A stretch of 64,000 bases of DNA, from the NCBI GenBank assembly GCA_041397625.1, contig JAWKWH010000002.1:372001-436000 (forward strand). Reading direction: 5' to 3'. Both the position numbers and the translations under genes were made by a program. The notes under the pieces were generated by a model, which ran no database searches, was not told the origin of the DNA, and was given only the letters and a program-made list of their open reading frames with translations. The stretch is from JAWKWH01 sp041397625. Its GTDB lineage: Bacteria; Pseudomonadota; Alphaproteobacteria; Rhizobiales; Rhizobiaceae. Positions 34,240-44,018 of the stretch are shown one piece after another (within the stretch, counting starts at the first letter, position 1; every line of letters begins with the position of its first letter).

Positions 34240-36543
34240 ATGGCCGAAGAAACCAGCGACCAACACAGCGATCTGTCGGAATTCGACCAGAGCGCGCTCT
34301 TTTTCCACCGATACCCCTCGCCGGGCAAACTGGAGATCCAATCGACCAAGCCGCTCGGCAACCAGCGCGACCTGGCGTTGGCCTATTCGCCAGGCGTGGC
34401 GGTACCCTGCCTGGAAATCCACAAGACCCCGGCCGCCGCTTCCGACTACACGGCGCGCGCCAATCTGGTCGGTGTGGTTTCCAACGGTTCGGCGGTGCTG
34501 GGGCTCGGCAATATCGGTCCGCTCGCATCGAAGCCGGTGATGGAGGGCAAGGCCGTCCTGTTCAAGAAATTCGCCGGCATCGACGTTTTCGACATCGAGA
34601 TCGACGCCACCGACGTCGACACGATGGTGTCGACCATCGCCGCTCTGGAACCGACCTTCGGCGGCATCAACCTGGAGGATATCAAGGCGCCGGAATGCTT
34701 CGAGGTCGAGGAGCAGCTCAAGGCGCGGATGGACATTCCAGTCTTCCATGACGACCAGCACGGCACCGCGATCATCGTGGCGGCGGCGGTGGTGAACGGG
34801 CTGGAACTGGCCGGCAAGAAACTTCAGGACGTCAAGATCGTCACCTCGGGAGCCGGCGCGGCGGCGCTTGCCTGCCTCAACCTGCTCGTCGCCCTGGGCG
34901 TGAAGCGGGACAATATCTGGATCACCGACCGTTTCGGCGTCGCCTATGTCGGGCGTACGGAGGAAATGGACCGCTGGAAGGAGCCGTATCTCAAGGAAAC
35001 CGAGGCACGCTCGCTTGCCGACGTCATCGGCGGCGCCGACGTGTTCCTCGGCCTGTCGGCGGCGGGCGTTCTGAAACCCGACCTGCTGACCGAGATGGCC
35101 GAGACGCCGCTGATCATGGCGCTGGCCAATCCGGTGCCGGAGATCATGCCCGAGGAGGCGCGGAAGGTGCGGCCCGACGCCATGATCTGCACCGGCCGGT
35201 CCGACTTCCCCAACCAGGTCAACAATGTCCTGTGTTTTCCCTACATCTTCCGCGGCGCGCTCGATGTCGGCGCCACGGCCATAAACGAGGAAATGAAGAT
35301 GGCGGCGGTGCAGGCGATCGCCGCACTGGCGCGCGAGGAACCGTCGGATGTGGCTGCGCGCGCCTATTCGGGCGAGACGCCGATCTTCGGTCCGGATTTC
35401 CTCATCCCCTCGCCCTTCGATCCGCGCCTGATCCTGAGGATCGCGCCCGCCGTCGCCGAAGCGGCGATGAAGACTGGCGTTGCCTCACGCCCGATCGCCG
35501 ACATGGATGCCTACACCGACCGGCTGAACCGTTTCGTGTTCCGCTCGGGCCTGGTGATGAAGCCGGTGTTCTCGACCGCCAAGTCGGCGGCGCGCAAGCG
35601 GGTAATCTATGCCGACGGCGAGGACGAGCGGGTGTTGCGGGCGGCCCAGGTGATCATCGAGGAAGGCCTCGGGCAGCCGATCCTCATCGGCCGACCCAAT
35701 GTGATCGCCACGCGGCTGAAACGCTACGGCCTGCGCATCAAGCCGGGCGAGGATTTCGAGCTGGTCGATCCGCAGGATGATCCGCGCTACCGCGACTATG
35801 TCGATCTCCTGGTCGAGCGCACCGGCCGGCGCGGGGTCACGCCGGAAGCGGCGCGGACCATGGTGCGCACCAATCCGACCGTGATTGCCGCCCTGGCCAT
35901 GCTGCGAAAAGAGGCAGACGCCATGATCTGCGGCCTGGAGGGCCGGTTCGAACGCCATTTGCGTCATGTCGACCAGATCATCGGCAAGCGGGACGGCGTG
36001 CACGAGCTCTCCGCGCTGTCCATGCTGATCGCGCAGCGCGGCGTGACCTTCTTTACCGACACCTATGTCACGGTGGATCCGTCGGCCGAGGAAATCGCCG
36101 AGATGACCACGCTGGCGGCCGAGGAGATCCGCCGCTTCGGCATTACGCCGAAGGCTGCATTGCTGTCGCACTCCAATTTCGGTTCGCGCGATTCGGCCAG
36201 CGCGCTCAAAATGCGCCAGGCGGCGGCGATCCTGCACGAAAGGGCGCCGCAACTGCAAGCCGACGGCGAGATGCATGGCGATTCCGCCCTGTCGGAGACG
36301 CTGCGCAATCGGGTCCATCCCGGTTCGCTGATCGAGGGCGAGGCCAACCTGTTGGTGTTCCCGAACCTGGATTCGGCGAACATCACGCTGACGACGGTCA
36401 AATCCATGACCGACGCGCTGCATGTCGGCCCGATCCTGCTCGGCGCGGCCTGCCCCGCGCACATCCTCACGCCGTCGGTCACCTCGCGCGGGGTGGTCAA
36501 CATGACGGCGCTCGCGGTGGTCGAGGCCTCGCAGTCCGGCTGA
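34240..36543 (+). CDS. maeB: NADP-dependent malic enzyme with phosphotransacetylase-like domain
   Basis: 767 residues. Residues about 25-160 are the malic N domain, 170-405 the NAD(P)-binding domain (VTSGAGAAALACL Rossmann loop), and 440-760 a phosphotransacetylase-like domain, as in the rhizobial TME/DME hybrid enzymes. It decarboxylates malate to pyruvate with NADP+; the PTA-like part is regulatory, binding acetyl-CoA, and is not known to be catalytic. The start at 34240 has GGGA upstream; frame extension to 34153 is not needed. NADP rather than NAD use is inferred from family resemblance. Confidence 0.93.
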   Translation: MAEETSDQHSDLSEFDQSALFFHRYPSPGKLEIQSTKPLGNQRDLALAYSPGVAVPCLEIHKTPAAASDYTARANLVGVVSNGSAVLGLGNIGPLASKPVMEGKAVLFKKFAGIDVFDIEIDATDVDTMVSTIAALEPTFGGINLEDIKAPECFEVEEQLKARMDIPVFHDDQHGTAIIVAAAVVNGLELAGKKLQDVKIVTSGAGAAALACLNLLVALGVKRDNIWITDRFGVAYVGRTEEMDRWKEPYLKETEARSLADVIGGADVFLGLSAAGVLKPDLLTEMAETPLIMALANPVPEIMPEEARKVRPDAMICTGRSDFPNQVNNVLCFPYIFRGALDVGATAINEEMKMAAVQAIAALAREEPSDVAARAYSGETPIFGPDFLIPSPFDPRLILRIAPAVAEAAMKTGVASRPIADMDAYTDRLNRFVFRSGLVMKPVFSTAKSAARKRVIYADGEDERVLRAAQVIIEEGLGQPILIGRPNVIATRLKRYGLRIKPGEDFELVDPQDDPRYRDYVDLLVERTGRRGVTPEAARTMVRTNPTVIAALAMLRKEADAMICGLEGRFERHLRHVDQIIGKRDGVHELSALSMLIAQRGVTFFTDTYVTVDPSAEEIAEMTTLAAEEIRRFGITPKAALLSHSNFGSRDSASALKMRQAAAILHERAPQLQADGEMHGDSALSETLRNRVHPGSLIEGEANLLVFPNLDSANITLTTVKSMTDALHVGPILLGAACPAHILTPSVTSRGVVNMTALAVVEASQSG

Positions 36544-36654
36544 AAACCTGGGACAGGTTTTCGGTCGCGGTCGCCTCCAAAAGGCCACATGGTCAAGCAA
36601 GGATTAACCTCGTCCTGCGAATGTGGAAACACAAACTGGCGGGAAGCAGTGAGC

Positions 36655-37854
36655 GTGAACGCGTTGAACAGATCCTACGGCATCGCCCGGCATTTCTTCC
36701 TGCCGGCCCTCTCGTTGTGCGTGCTGCTTGTCGCGTCGGCCGGAGTATCGGCGCAGTCTCGGGTCTGCCGCCAGATCGAGGCCGAACTCGCAGCGTTGGC
36801 GGGCGGCGGCAACTCGGCGCAGTTCCGAAAATATGATCGCGCGGTGAAGACGCAGCAAAACCAGCTTCGCAAGGCCGAACGCGCGGCCAGGCGAGCCGGC
36901 TGCAAGACGGGCAGCCTCTCCATTTTGGGGCTTTCGGGCAACGGTTCCCAGTGCCGGTCGCTGGTTTCGACCATCCGGCGCATGGAACAGAACCTGACGC
37001 AGCTCGAGCGCAGGCGTTCGCGCTATGAGGGCGGCGGGTCGCTGGCGAAACGCGCGCGGTTGATGACCAGGCTGACGATCAACGGCTGCCGCGAACGCGA
37101 ACAGGTGGCCAACCGGGAGCGGCAGCGGGAAAAAACCAGGCGCAAGTCGCCACGCGAGGTCAACATTCTCGACCAGATTTTCGACAACCGCTCGAAGCGC
37201 AGGGGCCCGCTTGAGGACGACAACGGCAACCGGGTCAAAACGGTGATCGGCGGCGGTCGCGCGGCGCCGCTGGACGATGCGCCTGCGGCAAGCTTCCGCA
37301 CTCTGTGCGTGCGTACCTGCGACGGTTACTATTTCCCGATCTCGTTTTCGGCGACGGACACCGATTTCGATCGCGACCAGAAGGTCTGCCAGGCCATGTG
37401 TCCGGGCACGGATGTCCAGCTCTATTATCACAAGGTGCCGGAGGAGGAATCCGAAGACATGGTGTCGCTGGCTGGCGAACCCTACAAGGAACTGGCCACC
37501 GCCTTCCTCTACCGTCAGGCCGGATACCAGCGCGAAAAGAGCTGCGGCTGCAATCCGCACAAGGATTTTTCGGTCATCGCCGGCAGTCGCGAAGCCTATG
37601 AGGAACGGGAGACCGCCGAACCGTTCATTCCGCTGCCGGTGAAGCGACCCGATCCCGCCTCCGATCCCGAGACGCTCGCCAATCGTGACGGCGGCCTGAC
37701 ACCCGACGTGATCGCCCGCATTCTCACGCCGCCGCCGGAAGCCGACGACGAGGATCCGCTCGACCGCAAGGTCAGGGTCGTCGGGCCAGTGTTTCTTCCC
37801 GACCCAGAAGGGGCAATAGACCTGCGAACTCAGGGCCAGCCGAACGTCCAGTAA
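36655..37854 (+). CDS. DUF2865 domain-containing secreted protein
   Basis: Exported protein of about 399 residues. Start is a guess: GTG at 36655 lies eight bases after GGGAAG, and gives a signal peptide ending near VSAQ. ATG at 36589 would add a polar, Cys-containing tail. A coiled-coil segment (about 50-160) with basic residues leads to the DUF2865 core, in which RTLCVRTCDGYYFPISFS and DQKVCQAMCPG give conserved cysteine pairs; another pair is SCGCNPH. Function is unknown; found in Rhizobiales. Its last 83 bases overlap the 3' end of the convergent gltX. Confidence 0.87.
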   Translation: MNALNRSYGIARHFFLPALSLCVLLVASAGVSAQSRVCRQIEAELAALAGGGNSAQFRKYDRAVKTQQNQLRKAERAARRAGCKTGSLSILGLSGNGSQCRSLVSTIRRMEQNLTQLERRRSRYEGGGSLAKRARLMTRLTINGCREREQVANRERQREKTRRKSPREVNILDQIFDNRSKRRGPLEDDNGNRVKTVIGGGRAAPLDDAPAASFRTLCVRTCDGYYFPISFSATDTDFDRDQKVCQAMCPGTDVQLYYHKVPEEESEDMVSLAGEPYKELATAFLYRQAGYQREKSCGCNPHKDFSVIAGSREAYEERETAEPFIPLPVKRPDPASDPETLANRDGGLTPDVIARILTPPPEADDEDPLDRKVRVVGPVFLPDPEGAIDLRTQGQPNVQ

Positions 37855-39142
37855 GCGCAAGCCTCAACGGCATGAACAGCGCCCTGCCCCGCCGCCCCGT
37901 TGCCGTCTTGACCGCATCGGTCCACGTCTTCCAGGTCTCGCCGCTCCACGGTTCCTCCGGCAGGTGTTCGAAGGCGGCGCGGACGAACTCCACATCGTCG
38001 GCGGAAAGGTCGGCCCGTTCCGGCTTTTCGGCAATGATGCGCCACCATTCGGCCGCCTCGCCAACCTTGCCGATATTGCCCCGGACGAGAAGCCAGAAGG
38101 CATCGACCTTGTCGTGGGGAACGCCCATCGCCGTCAGCCTGTCGGCAACCGCCGACGGCGGCATTGCCTGAACCAGCACATGGTTGAGCGTGTCGAGTTC
38201 GGCGGGATCGAACCTGGCCGCCGATTTCGACGCCATGTCGGCATGAAACAGCGACGCCAGCTCCTCCATGGTCTCCACCGCGCGAACCGCTTGCGAGGTG
38301 CCGATCAACACCGCGAGGGAGGCGACCGCCATCGGTTCGTAGCCGGCCTCTGCAAGGGCCTTGACCGACAGCGCGCCGGTCCGCTTGGAAAGGCCTTCGC
38401 CGGAGGAGGCGGTCAGCAGGTTGTGGTGGCCGAAATCCGGGAGCGGCGCGTCGAGTGCCTCAAACAGCGCCAGCTGTACTGCGGTGTTGGTGACGTGATC
38501 GTCGCCGCGGATGATCTGGGTGACACCCATCTCGGCGTCGTCGACGACCGAGGTGATCGTGTAGAGATAGCTTCCGTCGGCGCGGATGAGCACGGGATCG
38601 GACATCGAAGCGAGATCGACCGTCTGCGGACCCCGGACAATGTCGTTCCAGGTGACATCGGTACGCTTGGGGGCGAACGGGTCGCCATCGAAGTTCGGCA
38701 GCAGGAAGCGCCAGTGCGGCCGGCGACCCTCCGCTTCAAGCTTCGCGCTATCGTCGTTGCCGAGCTTCAGCGCCTCACGGCCATAGACGGGCGGCAGCCG
38801 GCGCGACAGCAGGATCTTGCGTCGGCGGTCCAGCTCTTCGGCCGTCTCGTAGCAGGGATAGAGCAGGCCCGCCTGCTTCAACCGCTCAACGGCGGCGTCA
38901 TGCAGCGCCGCGCGCCGCGACTGGTGTTCGATCCGGTCGGGCCTTATGCCGAGCCAGTCGAGATCGGCCTCGATCTGGTCGGCAAAACGGGCTTCGGATC
39001 GCCCGACATCGGTATCGTCGAAGCGCAGGATGAACCGCCCGCCCGTGTTCAGCGCATAGAGCCAGTTGAACAGCGCCGTGCGGGCATTGCCGATATGGAT
39101 GAACCCGGTGGGCGACGGGGCGAAGCGGACAGTGGTTGTCAT
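37772..39142 (-). CDS. gltX: Glutamyl-tRNA synthetase, copy 1
   Basis: 456 residues of class I Glu/Gln-tRNA synthetase type. HIGN at 16-19 and the LSKR loop at 251-254 are the ATP-binding HIGH and KMSKS motifs. It lacks the zinc-binding loop seen in other forms and is only distantly like the second gltX of this window (58913-60340). In bacteria with two GluRS, one often has a narrower tRNA preference, so this copy may favour tRNA(Glu) or tRNA(Gln); which cannot be read here. Its 3' end overlaps the DUF2865 gene. Confidence 0.93.
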   Translation of the reverse strand: MTTTVRFAPSPTGFIHIGNARTALFNWLYALNTGGRFILRFDDTDVGRSEARFADQIEADLDWLGIRPDRIEHQSRRAALHDAAVERLKQAGLLYPCYETAEELDRRRKILLSRRLPPVYGREALKLGNDDSAKLEAEGRRPHWRFLLPNFDGDPFAPKRTDVTWNDIVRGPQTVDLASMSDPVLIRADGSYLYTITSVVDDAEMGVTQIIRGDDHVTNTAVQLALFEALDAPLPDFGHHNLLTASSGEGLSKRTGALSVKALAEAGYEPMAVASLAVLIGTSQAVRAVETMEELASLFHADMASKSAARFDPAELDTLNHVLVQAMPPSAVADRLTAMGVPHDKVDAFWLLVRGNIGKVGEAAEWWRIIAEKPERADLSADDVEFVRAAFEHLPEEPWSGETWKTWTDAVKTATGRRGRALFMPLRLALTGRSAGPEFAGLLPLLGREETLARRP

Positions 39143-39336
39143 GGTTCAGACCGGTAGCCAAGGCATCGGCGTAACGCAAGCCGTTCGCGGCGGACGACGC
39201 GGTCGAGAAAACCTCTTTGCCCCTTCCGTATCTTGCACATGGTGTTGTCAGCGTGCGATCTACGAGAGAACTCGTCCCGGCGAATTTGGACATTCCCATC
39301 GCGAAGCGGACATCCGAAAACAGAGGTAGCGACAAC

Positions 39337-40194
39337 ATGCCGATAGCGAAGGATGGCCGGTCGGGCGCCAGAAACGAGATGGCCGAAGCCTATCTCAAGC
39401 TGCTCTCTGACAGCCTGCAGTTTTCGTTGTGGGAGGAACCTCCGGTCCGGGTTTCGGAACGGCCTCATCAGAGCTTCGTCAGGAATGCCCTACTCAAGGC
39501 CGCGAATGCGGTTCTCGCCCCACTCGGCGCGGAAACGGTGTGGCGGACGGAGATTTCCGAGCACCAACGCAAGAACGGCATGTTCTGGCCGTCGGCGGCG
39601 CACACGATGATCGGTGAGTACCGGATGAACAATGTCCGCGAGGCGCTCGAAACGGTGATCCGCGATAATGTTCCCGGCGACGTGATCGAGACAGGCGTGT
39701 GGCGCGGCGGAACCTGCATCCTGATGCGCGGTATTCTCAAAGCCCATGGAGAGGACGAGAGAAAGGTGGTGGTCGCGGATTCCTTTGCCGGTTTGCCGCC
39801 GCCCGACAAAGAGCGGTATCCCGCCGACAAGGGCGATACGCACCACAAATACAGCGAACTTGCGATATCCCGCGCGCAGGTCGAAGAGAACTTCCGAAAA
39901 TACGGGCTGCTGGATGACCAGGTGGTTTTCGTGGAGGGTTTCTTCGAGGATACGCTTCATAGACTGGAAAACGAGCGCTTCGCGCTCATCCGGCTCGATG
40001 GCGACATGTACAGCTCCACCATACAGGCGCTTGACGCGCTCTATCCCAAGCTGTCGCCGGGCGGTTTCTGCATCATCGACGACTTCGGCCTGAAGGGATG
40101 CGAGAAAGCGGTTCTCGACTATCGCGCCGCGCACGGCATCGAAGACGAGATGATCGAAATAGACTGGACCGGGATGTTCTGGCGCAAGTCCTGA
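39337..40194 (+). CDS. TylF/MycF-type O-methyltransferase
   Basis: 285 residues, start set by GAGG ten bases before the ATG at 39337. Residues about 75-285 match the TylF family of SAM-dependent sugar O-methyltransferases: GDVIETGVWRGGTCILMRG is the SAM loop, VVVADSFAGLP the second, and RLDGDMYSSTIQALD has the metal-binding Asp pair, with IIDDFG further on. In macrolide producers this family methylates deoxysugars. No sugar or antibiotic genes flank it, so it is an orphan that probably modifies a surface glycan or small metabolite, and may be acquired. Confidence 0.87.
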   Translation: MPIAKDGRSGARNEMAEAYLKLLSDSLQFSLWEEPPVRVSERPHQSFVRNALLKAANAVLAPLGAETVWRTEISEHQRKNGMFWPSAAHTMIGEYRMNNVREALETVIRDNVPGDVIETGVWRGGTCILMRGILKAHGEDERKVVVADSFAGLPPPDKERYPADKGDTHHKYSELAISRAQVEENFRKYGLLDDQVVFVEGFFEDTLHRLENERFALIRLDGDMYSSTIQALDALYPKLSPGGFCIIDDFGLKGCEKAVLDYRAAHGIEDEMIEIDWTGMFWRKS

Positions 40195-40203
40195 ACCCAT
40201 CCC

Positions 40204-41433
40204 TCAGGCAGGCTTCGCCTCGAGTTCCAAGCGCGTCAGCAATCGGCGCGACGCCCAGAAAAGGACGACGCTCGCAGCGATGCAATAGAACCCCATGGCG
40301 ACGATCTGCGCCGGATAGCTGACGCCGACATCGATCAGGTATCCGGTGATCCCGGGTCCCATCGCCGTGGCGAACACCATGAACGCGACGACGATCGAAC
40401 GGATGGAACCCAGGTGCTCCAGGCCGTAGAGTTCCGGCCACAGCGCGCCGAACAGCGTGGACGAGATGCCGTAGGAGATGCCCAGCAGAGCCATGAAAGC
40501 AAAGGCGCTCCACTGACCCTCGAACAGGCCGAGGACGAGGCAGGCAAGCGACAGCGGGACCAGGAAGCCTGGCAGCAGGGAGACGGCCGAGAACCGGTCG
40601 ATCAGGTAGCCGCCGATGAGCGCGAAGGTGATCGTCAGCAGCGACATCAGGGCGAAGGAAGCGGCGAACGTTTCCAGCGACCAGCCGCGCAGTTCGACCA
40701 GGTATATCTGGTGGAAGAAGATCGTCGTGCCGATGAAGCCCGGCGCCAGAACGCCGGCCAGGATCAAGTGGAACAGCGGATCGCGCAGGACCTCCTGCCG
40801 CGTCCAGTCGCGCACGGCGCGGCGTGGTTCGCCGGGATCGTCGGCGCGCGGCCGCCGTTCGCCCTTGATCAGCGCGCCGCCGGCCGGCAAGGCCACGACG
40901 AGCAACAAAAGCGCGGCCAGCCCCCAGGCACCGCGCCATCCGGCAAGCCCGACCGTGAACACGAACAGCAGCGGAAACAACGCTTCGCCGACATTGTGGC
41001 CGAGCGTCACCAGCGATATGGCACGGCCGCGATTGCCGACGAACCAGCGCGCGGTGGCGGTAAACGCGGTCTGCGTCATCATGCCCTGACCGAACAGCCT
41101 CAGCGCGTAGACGATCAACACTAGCGCGAACAGCGACCTGTTGAGCATCATGGCCACGCAGGCGGCCGAAAGCGCCGGAACCACGATGAACATCACCTTG
41201 CGGGTCGGATACCAGTCGACGATGCGGCCGAGCCATGGCAGCGTCAGCGCGCTGGCGAGCGTGGCGACCATGTAAAGCATACCGAATCCGCCATGCGACA
41301 GCCCGAACTCGTCACGGATCGCCCCTGCCGACAGCGAGATGAAATAGGTCTGGCCGAAGGCGGAAAAGAAGGTCAGCAGGAAGCCGGCGACGATCCACCG
41401 CGCGTTGTCGAGCAGGAACCGAACGATTGGCAT
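40204..41433 (-). CDS. MFS transporter
   Basis: 409 residues from the ATG at 41433, with GGGGAC upstream; a frame extension to 41700 is rejected. About twelve helices in two halves of six, with the loop motif LGRIVDWYPTRKV between helices 2 and 3 and a longer polar loop after helix 6. Substrate unknown; resembles monocarboxylate or drug transporters of the major facilitator class. Divergent from the ugp operon. Confidence 0.9.
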   Translation of the reverse strand: MPIVRFLLDNARWIVAGFLLTFFSAFGQTYFISLSAGAIRDEFGLSHGGFGMLYMVATLASALTLPWLGRIVDWYPTRKVMFIVVPALSAACVAMMLNRSLFALVLIVYALRLFGQGMMTQTAFTATARWFVGNRGRAISLVTLGHNVGEALFPLLFVFTVGLAGWRGAWGLAALLLLVVALPAGGALIKGERRPRADDPGEPRRAVRDWTRQEVLRDPLFHLILAGVLAPGFIGTTIFFHQIYLVELRGWSLETFAASFALMSLLTITFALIGGYLIDRFSAVSLLPGFLVPLSLACLVLGLFEGQWSAFAFMALLGISYGISSTLFGALWPELYGLEHLGSIRSIVVAFMVFATAMGPGITGYLIDVGVSYPAQIVAMGFYCIAASVVLFWASRRLLTRLELEAKPA

Positions 41434-41759
41434 TGCCTGTCCCCGGAATGATCCGTCGCCGCGGTCCCGCCGCTGCGACTGTGCGAAGGGTCTTTGACCA
41501 GCCCCGACCGGCAATGTCACGCGATTTCGGCGGCGTGTTCCCGCCGCGCGGCATCCATCAACCGATTTCGCTGGAACGACCGCGAACCGACGAGCGCGCG
41601 AAGAGGCCAGACGCTTGGAAATTGACTCTCGGATTATGATCCCACAATCTGCCCTTGTGCGAACATCATGGACGACGGGGCGCACTTTGCGCTGCAACAA
41701 AAGTGTGTGATTGGGCGGTTATGGTCCGGTGGTGTCGACGAAACTCAGGGAGAGAAATC
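41434..41759. other. 326-base gap between the MFS and ugp genes
   Basis: Divergent promoter region. A TTGACT near 41621 and a TATGAT near 41634 are too close together to be a pair. I find no Pho box (CTGTCAT direct repeat), which would be expected if ugp were phosphate-regulated. No gene or strong hairpin is seen. Confidence 0.5.
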
Positions 41760-43076
41760 ATGACATTGCGTAAGATTTTGCTTGCCGGCGCCATATCCGC
41801 TGCGACGCTCTGGTCGGGGCCGGCCTCCGCCGCCACCGAGATCCAATGGTGGCATGCCTTCACCGGCCGCCTGGGCGAGCTCTTGGCCGAGCAGGTCGAG
41901 AAATTCAACGCATCGCAATCCGATTACACAGTGGTCGCCTCCCACAAGGGCAACTATTCGGAAACGCTGAATGCCGGCATCGCCGCCTTCCGCGCCGGCG
42001 AGCAGCCGCATATCCTGATGGTGTTCGAGGTCGGCACCGCGACGATGATGGCCGCCAAGGGCGCCGTCAAGCCGGTTTACGAGGTGATGGCCGAAGGCGG
42101 CGCGCCGTTCGATCCCGACGGCTATCTCGGTCCAGTCAAGGGCTACTACACGACGCCCGACGGCAAGATGCTGTCGCTGCCCTACAATTCGTCGACGCCC
42201 GTGCTCTATGTGAACAAGGACGCGCTGTCGGGCGCCGGCATCGATCCGTCGGTCGACCTGTCGACCTGGGAGAAGGTCGGCGAAGTGCTCGACAAGCTCG
42301 CCGCCAGCGGCCACAAATGCCCGCTGACCACGGCATGGCAGAGCTGGGTGCACCTGGAGAATTTCTCCGCCTATCACAATGTGCCGTTCGCCACGAAGGA
42401 GAACGGTTTCGGCGGGCTCGACACCGAACTGGCGTTCAACGGCCCGCTACAGGTCAAGCATATCCAGGCCATGGGCGACTGGGCCAAAGAAGGTAAGTTC
42501 TTCTATGCCGGCCGCCGCAACGAGGGCGGAGCCAATTTCCGCGGCGGCGAATGCGCGCTGTTCACCGAATCGTCGGCCGGCTATGCGGGCGTGAAGAAGG
42601 AAGCCCAGTTCGAATTCGAAATCCGGCCCCTGCCTTATTGGTCCGACGCGGAAGGCGCGCCGCAGAACACGATCATCGGCGGCTCGTCGCTGTGGGTCCT
42701 GGCCGGTCACGATGCCGATGAATACAAGGGCGTCAGCCAGTTCTTGAGCTTCCTGTCGACCTCCGACATCCAGGCCAAGTGGCACCAGGATACCGGTTAC
42801 CTGCCGATCACCACCGCGGCCTACGAGCAGACCAAGGCGGAGGGCTTTTATGATGCCAATCCCGGCACCGACATCGCCATCCTGCAGATGACTGGAAAGG
42901 CGCCGACGCCGAACTCCAAGGGTCTGCGGCTCGGCAGCTTCGACCAGATCCGCGGCATCATCGACGAGGAGCTGGAAGCGGTGTGGTCCGGCGACAAGAC
43001 CGCTCAAGAAGCGCTTGACAGCGCGGTCGAGCGCGGCAACCAGCTGCTGCGCCGCTTCGAGCAGGCGAACCAGTAA
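41760..43076 (+). CDS. ugpB: sn-Glycerol-3-phosphate ABC transporter, periplasmic binding protein
   Basis: 438 residues with a signal peptide (residues 1-24, cleavage near SAAT) preceded by GGGAGAG seven bases before the ATG. The fold is that of a family 1 extracellular solute-binding protein; IQWWHAFTGRLGELL and the Trp-rich ligand segments match UgpB proteins, which bind glycerol-3-phosphate or its diesters. It is first in an operon ugpB-ugpA-ugpE-ugpC, separated from ugpA by a hairpin that likely sets higher expression of this gene. Confidence 0.94.
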   Translation: MTLRKILLAGAISAATLWSGPASAATEIQWWHAFTGRLGELLAEQVEKFNASQSDYTVVASHKGNYSETLNAGIAAFRAGEQPHILMVFEVGTATMMAAKGAVKPVYEVMAEGGAPFDPDGYLGPVKGYYTTPDGKMLSLPYNSSTPVLYVNKDALSGAGIDPSVDLSTWEKVGEVLDKLAASGHKCPLTTAWQSWVHLENFSAYHNVPFATKENGFGGLDTELAFNGPLQVKHIQAMGDWAKEGKFFYAGRRNEGGANFRGGECALFTESSAGYAGVKKEAQFEFEIRPLPYWSDAEGAPQNTIIGGSSLWVLAGHDADEYKGVSQFLSFLSTSDIQAKWHQDTGYLPITTAAYEQTKAEGFYDANPGTDIAILQMTGKAPTPNSKGLRLGSFDQIRGIIDEELEAVWSGDKTAQEALDSAVERGNQLLRRFEQANQ

Positions 43077-43089
43077 GCCTGAACTGACC

Positions 43090-43123
43090 AATCCGCCGGG
43101 CGCCTGCCCGTCCGGCGGATTTT
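43090..43123 (+). terminator. Hairpin between ugpB and ugpA, partial terminator
   Basis: AATCCGCCGG and CCGGCGGATT form a ten-base-pair stem followed by TTTTC. It ends 14 bases before ugpA. Such intercistronic hairpins are known to lower downstream expression and stabilise upstream mRNA, matching the need for excess binding protein. Confidence 0.65.
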
Positions 43124-43136
43124 CTCGCGGGGAACC

Positions 43137-44018
43137 ATGGAGAAGCGGGTTACATTCGGTGGATGGCTGCTGCCGATGGCGCTGCTGTTGCCGCAGGTCA
43201 TCGTCACGGCGGTGTTCTTCTTCTGGCCGGCCGGACAGGCGATCTACCAGTCTGCCTTCATTCCCGATCCGTTCGGCCTGAGGGCGCAATTCGTCGGCTT
43301 CGGCAATTTCGAGTTCCTGCTATCTGATCCCTACTATCGTGCATCGTTCTGGACCACGGCGGTGTTCTCGACGCTGGTGACGCTGGTGTCGATGGGTTTC
43401 GCGCTGTGGCTGGCGGTGATGGCCGACCGGCTGATCAAGGGAGCGACCGTCTACCGCACGCTCTTGATCTGGCCTTACGCGGTCGCTCCGGCCGTGGCCG
43501 GCGTGCTGTGGCTGTTCATGTTCAGCCCCAATGTCGGGCTGATCAGCTGGTATCTCGATCTGCTTGGCTATCGCTGGAACCATGTGCTCAATGAAACCGA
43601 GGCGATGGGCCTGGTGGTGCTGGCGTCGTCCTGGGGCCGCGTCAGCTATAATTTCCTGTTCTTCCTCGCCGGCCTGCAGGCAATCCCCAAAAGCGTCATC
43701 GAGGCGGCGGCGATCGACGGTGCACATTTCTGGAAGCGTTTCTGGACAATCGTCTTTCCGCTGCTGTCGCCAACGACCTTCTTCCTGCTCGTGGTCAACG
43801 TGGTCTACGCCTTCTTCGAGACCTTCGGCGTCATCCACACGATCACCGCCGGCGGGCCGCAGCAGGCCACCACGATCCTCGTCTACAAGGTGTTTTCCGA
43901 CGGTTTCGTCGGCCAGGATCTCGGCTCGTCCGCGGCCCAGTCGGTCATCCTTCTGATTGTCGTCGGCATCCTCACCATCGTCCAGTTCCGCTATATCGAA
44001 CGCAGGGTGCACTACTGA
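43137..44018 (+). CDS. ugpA: sn-Glycerol-3-phosphate ABC transporter permease
   Basis: 293 residues with six helices. The permease EAA loop is seen as EAAAIDGAHFWKRFWTIVFPLL, the contact to the ATPase. Start ATG at 43137 with GGGG upstream. Its stop codon shares one base with the start of ugpE (TGATG), so the two permeases are made together. Confidence 0.94.
   Translation: MEKRVTFGGWLLPMALLLPQVIVTAVFFFWPAGQAIYQSAFIPDPFGLRAQFVGFGNFEFLLSDPYYRASFWTTAVFSTLVTLVSMGFALWLAVMADRLIKGATVYRTLLIWPYAVAPAVAGVLWLFMFSPNVGLISWYLDLLGYRWNHVLNETEAMGLVVLASSWGRVSYNFLFFLAGLQAIPKSVIEAAAIDGAHFWKRFWTIVFPLLSPTTFFLLVVNVVYAFFETFGVIHTITAGGPQQATTILVYKVFSDGFVGQDLGSSAAQSVILLIVVGILTIVQFRYIERRVHY

Noticed and set aside
41434..41759. 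Search for a Pho box before ugpB
   Set aside because: No CTGTCAT-type direct repeat is present; phosphate control of this ugp operon is not supported by sequence here.
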